From NCBI GenBank assembly GCA_946887105.1, contig CAMPKJ010000002.1:1-64000 (forward strand): DNA of 64,000 nt, read 5' to 3'. How positions within the stretch are numbered: position 1 is the stretch's first letter; every line of letters begins with the position of its first letter. A program made the translations under genes and the position numbers. This DNA comes from an uncultured Acidobacteriota bacterium. GTDB lineage: Bacteria > Acidobacteriota > Thermoanaerobaculia > Gp7-AA8. The notes under the pieces were generated by a model. It did no database searches and was not told the origin of the DNA. It worked only from the letters and a program-made list of their open reading frames with translations. Below are positions 1 to 7,454 of the stretch, one piece after another.

Positions 1-294
1 GCGCATGCGCTTCTCCTCGAACGCCGCGTCCGCTACAGCGACGCGGTTGAGGAACTCTTCGCGGAATTCATTGCGCGGCGTGCCCGGCGTCGGATCGCGG
101 CGCGCCCAGAAGAGATCGATGAACTCGGCCGCCTCCGCATCGGACGACACTGCCTTCCAGGCCTTTCCTTCCTCGTCCGAGATGAGGAACTTCTCGGGTC
201 CGCGGCGCCACTCCTGGGCCGCTTTCGAAAGACCAGCTTCGGTAACACCGGCGCACAGCACGACTGCGATCGCAGCAAAAAACTTCAGACGCAT
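1..294 (-). CDS. GWxTD domain-containing protein, C-terminus outside window
   Basis: Only the first 98 codons are inside the window; the gene runs off the left edge. The ATG at 294 opens a signal-peptide-like stretch (MRLKFFAAIAVVLCAG). It is followed by a segment typical of GWxTD proteins: W-x-x-GP, then LISDEEGKAW, then FIDLFWARRDPTPGTPRNEF. The FW-x-RRDPTPGTP-x-NEF signature is what identifies the family. These are exported proteins of unknown biochemical role, common in Acidobacteriota and Bacteroidota-like genomes. The gene is divergent from the LiaF-like operon. Family call is firm; function is unknown. Confidence 0.82.
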   Translation of the reverse strand, partial: MRLKFFAAIAVVLCAGVTEAGLSKAAQEWRRGPEKFLISDEEGKAWKAVSSDAEAAEFIDLFWARRDPTPGTPRNEFREEFLNRVAVADAAFEEKRMR

Positions 295-484
295 AGGGGA
301 TCCTCGAGGGTTATTTGGTAGTTGGACGCCGGGAGAGATTAACACGCCCGGCTCGACGGGGGGCTCCACTAGGCGCAGTGACGCGGTTTCTCCATCCGCC
401 GGTCAGCGTCCTCCGTTCACCGACGTTCGCGAGACGTGCATCGCCGCGCGCCGTACTTTGGCCGCAGGAGCAAGGAGAGAACGG

Positions 485-847
485 ATGGACAACAAAATCC
501 CATTGGGCAAGCTGGCGTTCGGGATCGTGCTGCTGGTGGTCGGCGTGGTCGGATTCACGGACGTGCTGGATCGCTGGGACGTACGGGAGATCGTGCAGTA
601 CTGGCCCGTGCTGCTGATCTTCCTCGGCGTTTCGAGCGAGATCGACGCGCTGCGCCAGCGCAAGAGCGGCAGCGGCTACGTCCTGATCGCGGTCGGCGTC
701 TGGCTGCTGGTGGCCATGCAGAACTACTTCGGACTGACCGCGCGCGGTGCCTTGCCGCTCGCCATCGCCGTGGTCGGCCTGGGCGTGATCGTTCACGCGC
801 TCGTCGACACGCCCGCGCCAGCGAAGAAGGAGAACGGCAATGAGTGA
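485..847 (+). CDS. LiaI/LiaF-like small membrane protein
   Basis: A 120-residue protein that is almost entirely hydrophobic. It has four short membrane segments (around GIVLLVVGVVGF, WPVLLIFLGV, VLIAVGVWLLV and LAIAVVGLGVIV). The pattern matches the N-terminal membrane domain of LiaF/DUF5668-type proteins, which sense or dampen envelope stress. The frame stays open far upstream, but the ATG at 485 has an AAGGAGA ribosome-binding site about 5 bases before it, and the upstream codons are not protein-like. The stop overlaps the next start by 8 bases, so the two are co-translated. It is the first gene of a four-gene operon ending in a LytTR regulator. Confidence 0.75.
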   Translation: MDNKIPLGKLAFGIVLLVVGVVGFTDVLDRWDVREIVQYWPVLLIFLGVSSEIDALRQRKSGSGYVLIAVGVWLLVAMQNYFGLTARGALPLAIAVVGLGVIVHALVDTPAPAKKENGNE

Positions 848-1538
848 AACGATGACCAATCGCTTTCCCATCACCCCGCGCCTGATCATCGGCCTGGCCA
901 TCCTGGCCCTGGGCACGCTCTGGACGCTCGACAACCTCAACGTGCTCGAGTCGGAAGACTTCACGCAGTGGTGGCCGGTCGTACTGATCGCCATCGGGCT
1001 GGTGAAGTTCGCCGGCCGCACCACGAACCGCATCGGACCGGTGCTGCTGATCGTGATCGGAACGGTGCTGCTGGTGTCGAACATCGCGAACTACGACATC
1101 GATCTCGGAGATCTGATCCCGCTGGCGTTCGCGGCGTGGGGCGCGAAACTGATCTGGGACGCGCTCTCGCGCCGCTCCGTGCGGCCGGAAATCGCCAACA
1201 GCGACGCGATGGTGCACGCCTTCGCGTTCATGGGCGGCGTGCACTGGCACAGCAACAGCCGCGAGTTCCGCGGCGGCGATGCCAGTGCGATCATGGGCGG
1301 CGTGGAAGTCGATCTTCGCAACGTGCAGATCAAGCCGGGCGAAGAGGCGATGATCGACGCGCTGGCGATCATGGGAGGCGTCGAGATCCAGGTCCCGGCC
1401 GGCTGGCGCATCATCGGCGACGTGTTGCCGGTCATGGGCGCATTCGAGAACAACGCCACCGCGGCCGGCACTGAGAACGCCCCGGTGCTGCGCGTGCGCG
1501 GAACGGCGGTGATGGGCGCGATCGAGGTCAAGAACTGA
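840..1538 (+). CDS. LiaF-like membrane protein with C-terminal DUF2154-type domain
   Basis: A 232-residue protein. Residues 1-115 carry four membrane segments like those of the preceding gene. Residues 120-232 form a soluble domain with a repeated FMGG/IMGG/VMG motif (FMGGVHW, IMGGVEVDL, IMGGVEIQVPAGW, VMGAFE, VMGAIEV), typical of the cell-wall-active-antibiotics-response domain of LiaF. In Firmicutes LiaF restrains the LiaS kinase; here the neighbours are a LytS-type kinase and LytTR regulator instead. A role as membrane-bound modulator of that kinase is inference from operon order. It lies 3 bases before the kinase gene. Confidence 0.8.
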   Translation: MSETMTNRFPITPRLIIGLAILALGTLWTLDNLNVLESEDFTQWWPVVLIAIGLVKFAGRTTNRIGPVLLIVIGTVLLVSNIANYDIDLGDLIPLAFAAWGAKLIWDALSRRSVRPEIANSDAMVHAFAFMGGVHWHSNSREFRGGDASAIMGGVEVDLRNVQIKPGEEAMIDALAIMGGVEIQVPAGWRIIGDVLPVMGAFENNATAAGTENAPVLRVRGTAVMGAIEVKN

Positions 1539-1541
1539 CGC

Positions 1542-2573
1542 ATGCATCCCGTCCTCGCCAACCGCCGCCGGCTCGCGCTCTATCTCTTCACCTGGCTTCT
1601 GCTGGCGGTCCTGCTGGCGTTGCTGGTGATGGAGCCGGGCCGGCGCGGGATTCCGGCGGCGGTGCTGCTCACGCTGCCGCCGACGATCGTGTACGCGTTC
1701 ATGTGCCTGGCGGCGTGGTATCCGGTGCGCGCGATGCCGATGGAGAGCGCGAATGTGTGGGCGATGCTCGTGTCGCACACCATCGCGGCGATGGTGCTCA
1801 GCGCGGTGTGGCTGATGCTGTTCCGGTTCTCCGCGCAACAACAGGGCGGCGACGTGGCGATCATCGAGCAGCGCATGCCGGCGCTGTTCGTGGCCGGCGC
1901 GCTGCTGTACTTGCTCGCGGTGGCGTTTCACTACCTGCTGGTGGCCGTCGAGCGCAGCGCGCGGATCGAGAAGCAGGAGATCGAAGTGCGCATGCTGGCG
2001 CGCGAAGCGGAGCTGAAGGTGCTGAAGGCGCAACTCGATCCGCATTTCCTGTTCAACAGCCTCAATTCGATCAGTTCTCTCTGCGGCTCCAATCCCGCCT
2101 CGGCACGCACGCTCACCACGCTGCTGGCCGAGTACCTGCGCAAGACGCTGCGAACCGGAAACGCGGAATCGATCACGCTCTCCGAAGAGCTCGAGCTGGC
2201 GTCGAGCTATCTGGCCATCGAGCGCATCCGCTTCGGACCGCGGCTCGAGCTGGCGCAGGACATCGATGAGAGCGTGCGCGCCTATCGCGTGCCGCCGCTG
2301 CTGCTGCAGCCACTGGTCGAAAACGCCGTCAAGCACGGCATCGGACAACTGCTCGACGGCGGGACGTTGCAGATCGCGGCGCTGCGCGACGGGGGAGCGG
2401 TGCGCATCAGCGTCGACAACGCCTGCGATCCGGACCGCGTGCCGCAGCAGGGCGAGAACATCGGCCTCGCGAATACGCGCCGCCGCGTGGAAATGTTCTA
2501 TGGTCCGGCGGCACGGATGGAGATCGTGAACGAGCCCGCGCGCTTCCGCGTGGAGCTGGTGTTGCCGGCATGA
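1542..2573 (+). CDS. LytS/YpdA-type sensor histidine kinase
   Basis: A 343-residue kinase. About four membrane helices occupy residues 10-135, followed by a short helical linker. The His_kinase (PF06580) phosphoacceptor region has LDPHFLFNSLNSI at residues 163-175, with the acceptor His near 166. The ATPase domain shows LLLQPLVENAVKHGIG (N box) and GENIGLANTRRR (G box). There is no extracellular sensing domain, so the signal is probably sensed in the membrane or through the LiaF-like partners. It is translationally coupled to the downstream regulator by an ATGA overlap. Confidence 0.92.
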   Translation: MHPVLANRRRLALYLFTWLLLAVLLALLVMEPGRRGIPAAVLLTLPPTIVYAFMCLAAWYPVRAMPMESANVWAMLVSHTIAAMVLSAVWLMLFRFSAQQQGGDVAIIEQRMPALFVAGALLYLLAVAFHYLLVAVERSARIEKQEIEVRMLAREAELKVLKAQLDPHFLFNSLNSISSLCGSNPASARTLTTLLAEYLRKTLRTGNAESITLSEELELASSYLAIERIRFGPRLELAQDIDESVRAYRVPPLLLQPLVENAVKHGIGQLLDGGTLQIAALRDGGAVRISVDNACDPDRVPQQGENIGLANTRRRVEMFYGPAARMEIVNEPARFRVELVLPA

Positions 2574-3295
2574 TCCGCGTGGTCATCGTCGACGACGAAG
2601 CGCCGGCGCGCGCGATCGTGCGCGAGTACCTGGCCGACTATCCGCAGTTCGTCGTGGCCGCGGAATGCGCGAACGGATACGAGGCCGTGAAAGCAGTGTC
2701 GGAGCATCGGCCGGACCTGCTCTTCCTTGACATCCAGATGCCGAAGCTGGACGGATTCGAGGTGCTCGATCTGCTGGAAACGAAGCCGCGGGTGGTGTTC
2801 GTGACCGCGTACGACGAATACGCCATCCGCGCGTTCGAGGTGCACGCCATCGATTACCTGCTCAAGCCGTTCACGGCGGCGCGCTTCGCCGAGGTCATCG
2901 CGCACGCGGAGGAGATGGTGCGGGGTTCGGGACCGGCGAATACGGCCAGTGCGACGTCGTCGATCCGCAAGCCGCTGCAGCGGATCGCATTCCGCGACGG
3001 CGCCACCATCGACGTCGTACCGGTGCAGCGTATCGACTACATCGAAGCGCAGGACGACTACGTGCACGTCTGGTCCCGCGGGCAGCGGCACGTCAAACAG
3101 CAGACGCTCGGCGACCTCGAAGCGCTGCTCGATCCGGCGCGCTTCATCCGCGTACACCGCAGCTACATCGTCAATCTCGAAAGCCTGGCGCGCGTCGAGC
3201 CGTATGCGAAAGACAGCCGCGTGGCCGTGCTCAAGGACGGGACGCGCATCCCCGTCAGCCGCGCCGGATACGAGCGGCTGAAGGGACTGCTGTAG
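2570..3295 (+). CDS. LytTR-family response regulator
   Basis: A 241-residue regulator. The receiver domain spans residues 1-118 with the acidic pocket VDDEAP, the phospho-acceptor Asp in FLDIQMPKLDGF near residue 55, and Lys in LLKPF. A LytTR DNA-binding domain spans roughly residues 140-240 (IDYIEAQDDYVHVW, RFIRVHRSYIVN). LytTR regulators bind pairs of direct repeats and often control envelope or exopolysaccharide genes. It pairs with the upstream kinase; targets are not visible from this window. Confidence 0.93.
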   Translation: MIRVVIVDDEAPARAIVREYLADYPQFVVAAECANGYEAVKAVSEHRPDLLFLDIQMPKLDGFEVLDLLETKPRVVFVTAYDEYAIRAFEVHAIDYLLKPFTAARFAEVIAHAEEMVRGSGPANTASATSSIRKPLQRIAFRDGATIDVVPVQRIDYIEAQDDYVHVWSRGQRHVKQQTLGDLEALLDPARFIRVHRSYIVNLESLARVEPYAKDSRVAVLKDGTRIPVSRAGYERLKGLL

Positions 3296-3298
3296 CGC

Positions 3299-5218
3299 TC
3301 AGCCGGCGTGGATGGCGTGGACGGGATAGAACACTTTCCAGTCACTCGCTTCGCGGATCGTGTCGGCGGCGATGTTGCGCAGCACGGTCCTCACCCTGCT
3401 CACCGCATCGGCCGGTTTCGTGCGCCGCAGATCGTCGACGTCGCGGCCGATCTGGGTGTACTGCGCGACGAGTGCCTCATGCATCGCGCCGTAGCGCACC
3501 GCGAGCCGCTTGGCCTCCGATTGGAACGCGAGGCCGTGGAAGGCGGCCATGAACGCCGGGAGAATCGCGGCGGCGGCACCCATGACCGCTGCATAGGTAT
3601 GCGCACCGTGCGGAAGGAGGTGCTGCTTCATCAGCACTTCGAGCGTCATTGCGCCGAAGGCCAGGAGAATGACCGCCCATAAGAGACCGCGCGCGTAGTT
3701 CTCGAGGCCTGACTCGAGATCGTGCATCGCGCGCGCGCGCAGGCCGTGGTATTGCGCCTGCCCCGCGATCCATTCCTTGCGTGCCGCATCCAGCGCATCC
3801 GCGGCCGCATCGGCATCGAGCAACACCGTTTTCCGTCCATCGACCGGTACCACCGAGGGCGCGGTGCGCGTGATCGCGCGCGCCAGCCAGGTGATCCACG
3901 TGCGGCCGTGATTGTGAGCGGACGCGTGCAGCGGGAGCTCGACCGGAGGCGGATACGCGCCGATCGGTGCAAGCCATTGCATCGGCCGGAGCAGCTCGGC
4001 GAGATAACGGAAGTCCGCGGCAATCTCGTGATGGCGCCCGTGATGATTGGTCGATTCGATCAAGACCAGCAGACCGAGAATGGTGAGCTTTGCGCCGCCC
4101 AGGATGACGATCAGAAACGTGGGCACGTCTTCCTCCCAGAGCGCCGTCGCGGCGAGCATTGCCACTGCCGCCGCGACCGCGAATCCGGCCAGGAGATACG
4201 AAATCACGAATGCTCCGCGATACGTGCTCATCGCCGTGCGGCTGAGCCGGTCCGCCTCGGTGAAAAACGTGTCGTACGGCGAGAGACTGAAGGTCGCATC
4301 CGTCGACTCGGGCGGATCCCAATGGTCGCGCTTTGCACGATCCGCGGCCATGCGGGCGAATGTCTGCAGGCCCTCCCATACGCGCGACAGAATGTCCGCG
4401 GATCGGCATAGGCGGGGGAGAGCGCGGGAGCCGCCCAGTACTTCGAGGCGCTCGACGGCGATGCGCAATGCCCTCTTGTTTCCCTGCAGTGCCTCCGGCA
4501 GGATCAGTTGCTCCCGGACGCGCTCGAAGGCCTGCCTCCGCCAGACTTCGCTATCGATCGCCGATGACCTCTGCCACCGGGTATCGCGAGCTGCTGCGAG
4601 ATCCGCCGTGTGGGCGAGGATGGCAATCCGCGCCTCCCCGCCGTGCAACAGCACCGCGATCACGGGCGTGTGGCCTTCCACGGCGCGACGCACGGTCTCG
4701 ACCGTGCCGGCCTTGCCGGGCGTCGCGAACGGATCGTAAATGGCGACGATCAGATCGGAGTTCTGGATCAGCAGATCGCGTGTGCGCTGGTAGGCCTCCG
4801 CGCGCGTCTCTTCCGTACTGTAGTCGCCGTCGAGGCGGACGACGTGCGTTGCCGCGGTCTGGAGCCGTTCGAACTCCGTCACGTCATCCGCCGTGAATTC
4901 GTTCTGAGCGGGGTAATGCTCCTCGCGGAACGGGAGGATGAGCTCGAGCTCGATGCTGAACTTCGCAGCGAGCGGCGGCTCGACGTCGAATGCCGCCTGT
5001 GCCCCGATCTGATCGCCGCCCGCGGCCAGCGACGACAGCACGGCCACGCGAGGCAAGTCGTTCGAGAAGAGCGACCGCGTTTCCGCGTGGACGTCCTCGA
5101 TGCTCTCCAGGAGCGTCGTCCAGACGGTGGCGAGGGCCGCTTTCGCTTCCGCGCGCACAGCCGGATCAATGTGTCGATTGCCGACCACACCGATCCGGAG
5201 CGCGCATTGCGGCTTCAC
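3299..5218 (-). CDS. SLOG-domain protein fused to 2TM (SLATT-like) membrane effector
   Basis: A 639-residue protein. Residues 5-200 read as a SLOG Rossmann domain: RIGVVGNRHID, LAAGGDQIG, LILPFREEHYP, NSDLIVAIYDPFATPGKAGT and TPVIAVLL. These match the GxxGHR, GAD, LPF and DG/GT positions of the family. From about residue 330 there are two pairs of membrane helices separated by a helical region. This layout resembles the SLATT (SMODS and SLOG-associating 2TM effector) domains described by Aravind and colleagues. Such fusions are predicted to sense a nucleotide-like ligand and disturb the membrane in biological conflict. The start is a GTG with a TATACT box 8 bases upstream. No cyclase or nuclease partner is adjacent. 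The conflict role is inference. Confidence 0.7.
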   Translation of the reverse strand: MKPQCALRIGVVGNRHIDPAVRAEAKAALATVWTTLLESIEDVHAETRSLFSNDLPRVAVLSSLAAGGDQIGAQAAFDVEPPLAAKFSIELELILPFREEHYPAQNEFTADDVTEFERLQTAATHVVRLDGDYSTEETRAEAYQRTRDLLIQNSDLIVAIYDPFATPGKAGTVETVRRAVEGHTPVIAVLLHGGEARIAILAHTADLAAARDTRWQRSSAIDSEVWRRQAFERVREQLILPEALQGNKRALRIAVERLEVLGGSRALPRLCRSADILSRVWEGLQTFARMAADRAKRDHWDPPESTDATFSLSPYDTFFTEADRLSRTAMSTYRGAFVISYLLAGFAVAAAVAMLAATALWEEDVPTFLIVILGGAKLTILGLLVLIESTNHHGRHHEIAADFRYLAELLRPMQWLAPIGAYPPPVELPLHASAHNHGRTWITWLARAITRTAPSVVPVDGRKTVLLDADAAADALDAARKEWIAGQAQYHGLRARAMHDLESGLENYARGLLWAVILLAFGAMTLEVLMKQHLLPHGAHTYAAVMGAAAAILPAFMAAFHGLAFQSEAKRLAVRYGAMHEALVAQYTQIGRDVDDLRRTKPADAVSRVRTVLRNIAADTIREASDWKVFYPVHAIHAG

Positions 5219-5226
5219 GACACGAC

Positions 5227-5232
5227 AGTATA
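5227..5232 (-). promoter_or_regulatory. -10 box (TATACT) for the SLOG/2TM gene
   Basis: On the minus strand TATACT matches the sigma-70 -10 consensus at 5 of 6 positions and ends 8 bases before the GTG start. The transcript would begin at or next to the start codon, so the gene is probably leaderless and transcribed on its own. Confidence 0.5.
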
Positions 5233-5245
5233 CGGAACGCCGCTT

Positions 5246-5725
5246 TTACGGAGCCGCGATCGTGATGGTGGCCTGCTCTCCGTTTTCGCGATGGTTCAGC
5301 ACCGGGCAGTAGAACGTGTACGTGCCGGGCTTGAAGAGCACATCGACGGTCGTCGAGCCGCCCGGATCGATGTTGTCGCCTGCGGCGCGATTGATGCCTT
5401 CGCCTTCGACGAAGAGATTGTGCACGGCGCTGCCGCGGTTCTCGACGGTGAGCACGGCCGGCCCCGGCGGAATCGGCTGGCCGGGGAGCGCGAGACTGTT
5501 GTCTTCCAGGACGATCAGCACGGTCGTGCCCGATGTGACGTCCGGAACGAGCGCGGTGCCGCCGGGCGACGCGGGATGCGTGGCGGTGGCGGAGGCGGTG
5601 CCGTCGGTGTTGGTCTCGGCCGGCGGCGTCACCGGCTCATTTTCACTGCCGGTCATTTTTTCGCGGCTGCACGCGGCAGCGACGAGCAGGGTGAACAGAA
5701 TGGCAAAAACAATTCTTTGCTTCAT
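5246..5725 (-). CDS. Cupredoxin-fold lipoprotein
   Basis: A 159-residue predicted lipoprotein: MKQRIVFAILFTLLVAAAC gives a lipobox cysteine at residue 19. A Thr/Pro-rich linker follows, then a plastocyanin-like domain. The copper-ligand pattern is visible as VHN (His), YCPV (Cys) and NHR (His). The position where most family members have the axial Met (GM) reads NGEQ here, so the axial ligand is Glu, Gln or missing. The start at 5725 was chosen over one 12 codons earlier because it begins a clean signal peptide. It lies 32 bases downstream of the AI-2E transporter gene. Copper binding is likely but unproven. Confidence 0.78.
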   Translation of the reverse strand: MKQRIVFAILFTLLVAAACSREKMTGSENEPVTPPAETNTDGTASATATHPASPGGTALVPDVTSGTTVLIVLEDNSLALPGQPIPPGPAVLTVENRGSAVHNLFVEGEGINRAAGDNIDPGGSTTVDVLFKPGTYTFYCPVLNHRENGEQATITIAAP

Positions 5726-5757
5726 GGCAGAGACGCCTTGCAAGAAACGGGGGCCAA

Positions 5758-6840
5758 TCACCTCTCCTTGCCGACGTGAACCTCATCGCCGACCACATCG
5801 GTCACGTAGAGCATCTTCGTCGTGACGAGCACGGCCGCGAGGAGCGGCTCGGCGATGAGCATGCCGAGCACGCCGAAGACCATCCCCAGCGCCGCCACCG
5901 CGACCACGGTCATGACCGGCGGCACATCCAGCCGTTTCTTCAGCAGGACCGGCGTGATGACGTTACCTTCGAGCTGCTGGATGAGCAGGTAGAGGCCGGC
6001 CACCCAGAGCGCCTTCGACGGCGAGTCCACCAGCGCGACGCCGATGGCCGGAATGGCGCTGACGATCGGGCCGAAGAACGGAACGAACTCGAGCAGTCCG
6101 GCCAGGACAGCCAGCGCGGCGGCGCCTTTGACGCCGAGAGCGGCCAGACCGGCGCCGGTGATCAGGCCGATCAAGACCATGGCGATCAACCGCGCCACGA
6201 GCCACTGGCGCAGCGTGTCGCCGAGCGTCGTCAGCCACTGTTCCACGCGATCGCGGCTGCGGTGCGGGATGAGATGCACGATGCCTTCGCGATAGAGGCC
6301 GGGCGCCGCGGCGATGTACATGGCGATGAACAGCACGATCACCAAGCCGCCCACAGCGCCGACGAAAGAAGAGACGACCGGAAAGAGAAACTTCGTGGCG
6401 CCGCGAAGCTCCTGGGCGATGCGATCGGTGAGACCGCCCTGCTGCTGCCCCTGCTGACGTTGTTGCGGTTGCCCCTGCGGTTGCGGTGCGGAAACGAGCG
6501 ACTTCACCGGCGTGCGGTTCACGGCGCTCTCGATCGTGCGCATCGCCTTCGGCAGTTCCTTGCTGAGCTCGCGCGACTGCTGCCGGATCGAGGGGCCGAT
6601 CAGCGCGAAGATGCCGATCACCACGCCCACGAAGAGCAGCAGCACCAGCGGCGCGCCGAGTCCGCGCTTGATGCGTACGCGCTCCAGATGATCGACCGCG
6701 CGCGCCATCGCCAGTCCGAGCAGCACGCCGAGAAAAGTGACGATGAAGATCGAGCGCGCAAGCCAGAGAAAACGCAGCGCGATCAACACGCCGAAGACGA
6801 TGGCCGTGACGCGCAATGCGACCGAGGAACGGATCTCCAC
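5758..6840 (-). CDS. AI-2E/PerM family membrane transporter (copy 1)
   Basis: A 360-residue protein with about seven hydrophobic segments in the pattern of PF01594: two N-terminal pairs, a central soluble stretch, then the conserved run around LLEFVPFFGPIVSAIPA and QQLEGNVITPVL. Family members export AI-2 or other solutes, or act as Na+/H+ antiporters; the substrate cannot be told from sequence. An unusual Gln-rich tract (about residues 125-140) lies in the central soluble region. The start is a GTG. The palindromic repeat at 6866-6970 sits just upstream. A second member of the family is at 17148-18233. Confidence 0.88.
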   Translation of the reverse strand: MEIRSSVALRVTAIVFGVLIALRFLWLARSIFIVTFLGVLLGLAMARAVDHLERVRIKRGLGAPLVLLLFVGVVIGIFALIGPSIRQQSRELSKELPKAMRTIESAVNRTPVKSLVSAPQPQGQPQQRQQGQQQGGLTDRIAQELRGATKFLFPVVSSFVGAVGGLVIVLFIAMYIAAAPGLYREGIVHLIPHRSRDRVEQWLTTLGDTLRQWLVARLIAMVLIGLITGAGLAALGVKGAAALAVLAGLLEFVPFFGPIVSAIPAIGVALVDSPSKALWVAGLYLLIQQLEGNVITPVLLKKRLDVPPVMTVVAVAALGMVFGVLGMLIAEPLLAAVLVTTKMLYVTDVVGDEVHVGKER

Positions 6841-6865
6841 GCGGAGCGTGCGAGCATGTGTTGTG

Positions 6866-6970
6866 CCCCCTCTCCCCGCGAAGCGGGGAGAGGGTTGGGG
6901 TGAGGGGCGAATCTTGCGTAACGTGCGCCCCTCACCCTAGCCCTCTCCCCGCGGAGCGGGGAGAGGGGAC
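6866..6970. repeat. Palindromic intergenic repeat, copy 1 of about 105 bp
   Basis: Two GC-rich hairpins (CTCTCCCCGCG-AAG-CGGGGAGAG type) flank a centre containing GGGGTGAGGGGCG and its inverse CGCCCCTCACCC. The centre also has GAATCTTGCGTAACGTGCG. The copy at 59317-59422 has the same order and nearly the same centre (GAATCTTGCGAAACCTGCG). Similar CTCTCCCCGC palindromes are scattered between genes in many GC-rich bacteria. It separates two minus-strand genes and could fold into a strong RNA structure. Confidence 0.85.
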
Positions 6971-6980
6971 TGAGGGGGCG

Positions 6981-7454
6981 TTATTGCTTCCGCTCGAGGA
7001 CGCCGTTCATGGTGTGGTAGAGCGACGCCAGCCGCTGCTTCACGGCCGGATCGGCGGTCCCGAGCCCTCCGAGCACGGTATCCGAGGTCGAGGCGTAGGT
7101 CTGGAGCGCGAGGCGCGTGCGCGGCTGGTCGTCGAGCTTCTCATCATTCGCCACAGCGCGGCAGCCTTCGAAGAACAGGACCGCATGCGTGGCCGCGCCG
7201 GCGAAGTTGTTCTGCTGCACTTCGAAGTTGACCATGCCCAGCTGGCGATGCAGGTTCGCGAGGCGAAGATCGAGCTCGGTCTGTTCCAGCCGCTCCGCGA
7301 GCCGGCGCCGCTCCCACTCTTTCGGCCCGTATCCGAGCACGAACGCGAACGCGATCAGCAGCACGATCCAGACGAACCTGCGAAACGGACGTGGCGATCT
7401 TACGGTCGATACGGGCGTTGGCTTCGGCGACGAAGGAGGAGCAGGAGGCTGCAT
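6981..7454 (-). CDS. Membrane-anchored coiled-coil protein of unknown function
   Basis: A 157-residue protein I do not recognise. It has a Pro/Ser-rich cytoplasmic N-terminus (residues 1-25), one membrane helix (FVWIVLLIAFAFVLGY), a charged heptad-like coiled coil (around ERRRLAERLEQTELDLRLANL) and a helical C-terminal part. The ATG at 7454 is chosen because upstream codons in the frame lie inside the overlapping YfhO-like gene. It overlaps the 3' end of that gene by 55 bases and is probably co-transcribed with it. A role in membrane assembly is possible but speculative. Confidence 0.6.
   Translation of the reverse strand: MQPPAPPSSPKPTPVSTVRSPRPFRRFVWIVLLIAFAFVLGYGPKEWERRRLAERLEQTELDLRLANLHRQLGMVNFEVQQNNFAGAATHAVLFFEGCRAVANDEKLDDQPRTRLALQTYASTSDTVLGGLGTADPAVKQRLASLYHTMNGVLERKQ

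Noticed and set aside
555..2348. Long open frame (597 codons) on the minus strand across the LiaF-like and LytS genes
   Set aside because: Product is Arg/His/Gln-rich low-complexity sequence, antisense to two firmly identified genes; a high-GC shadow.
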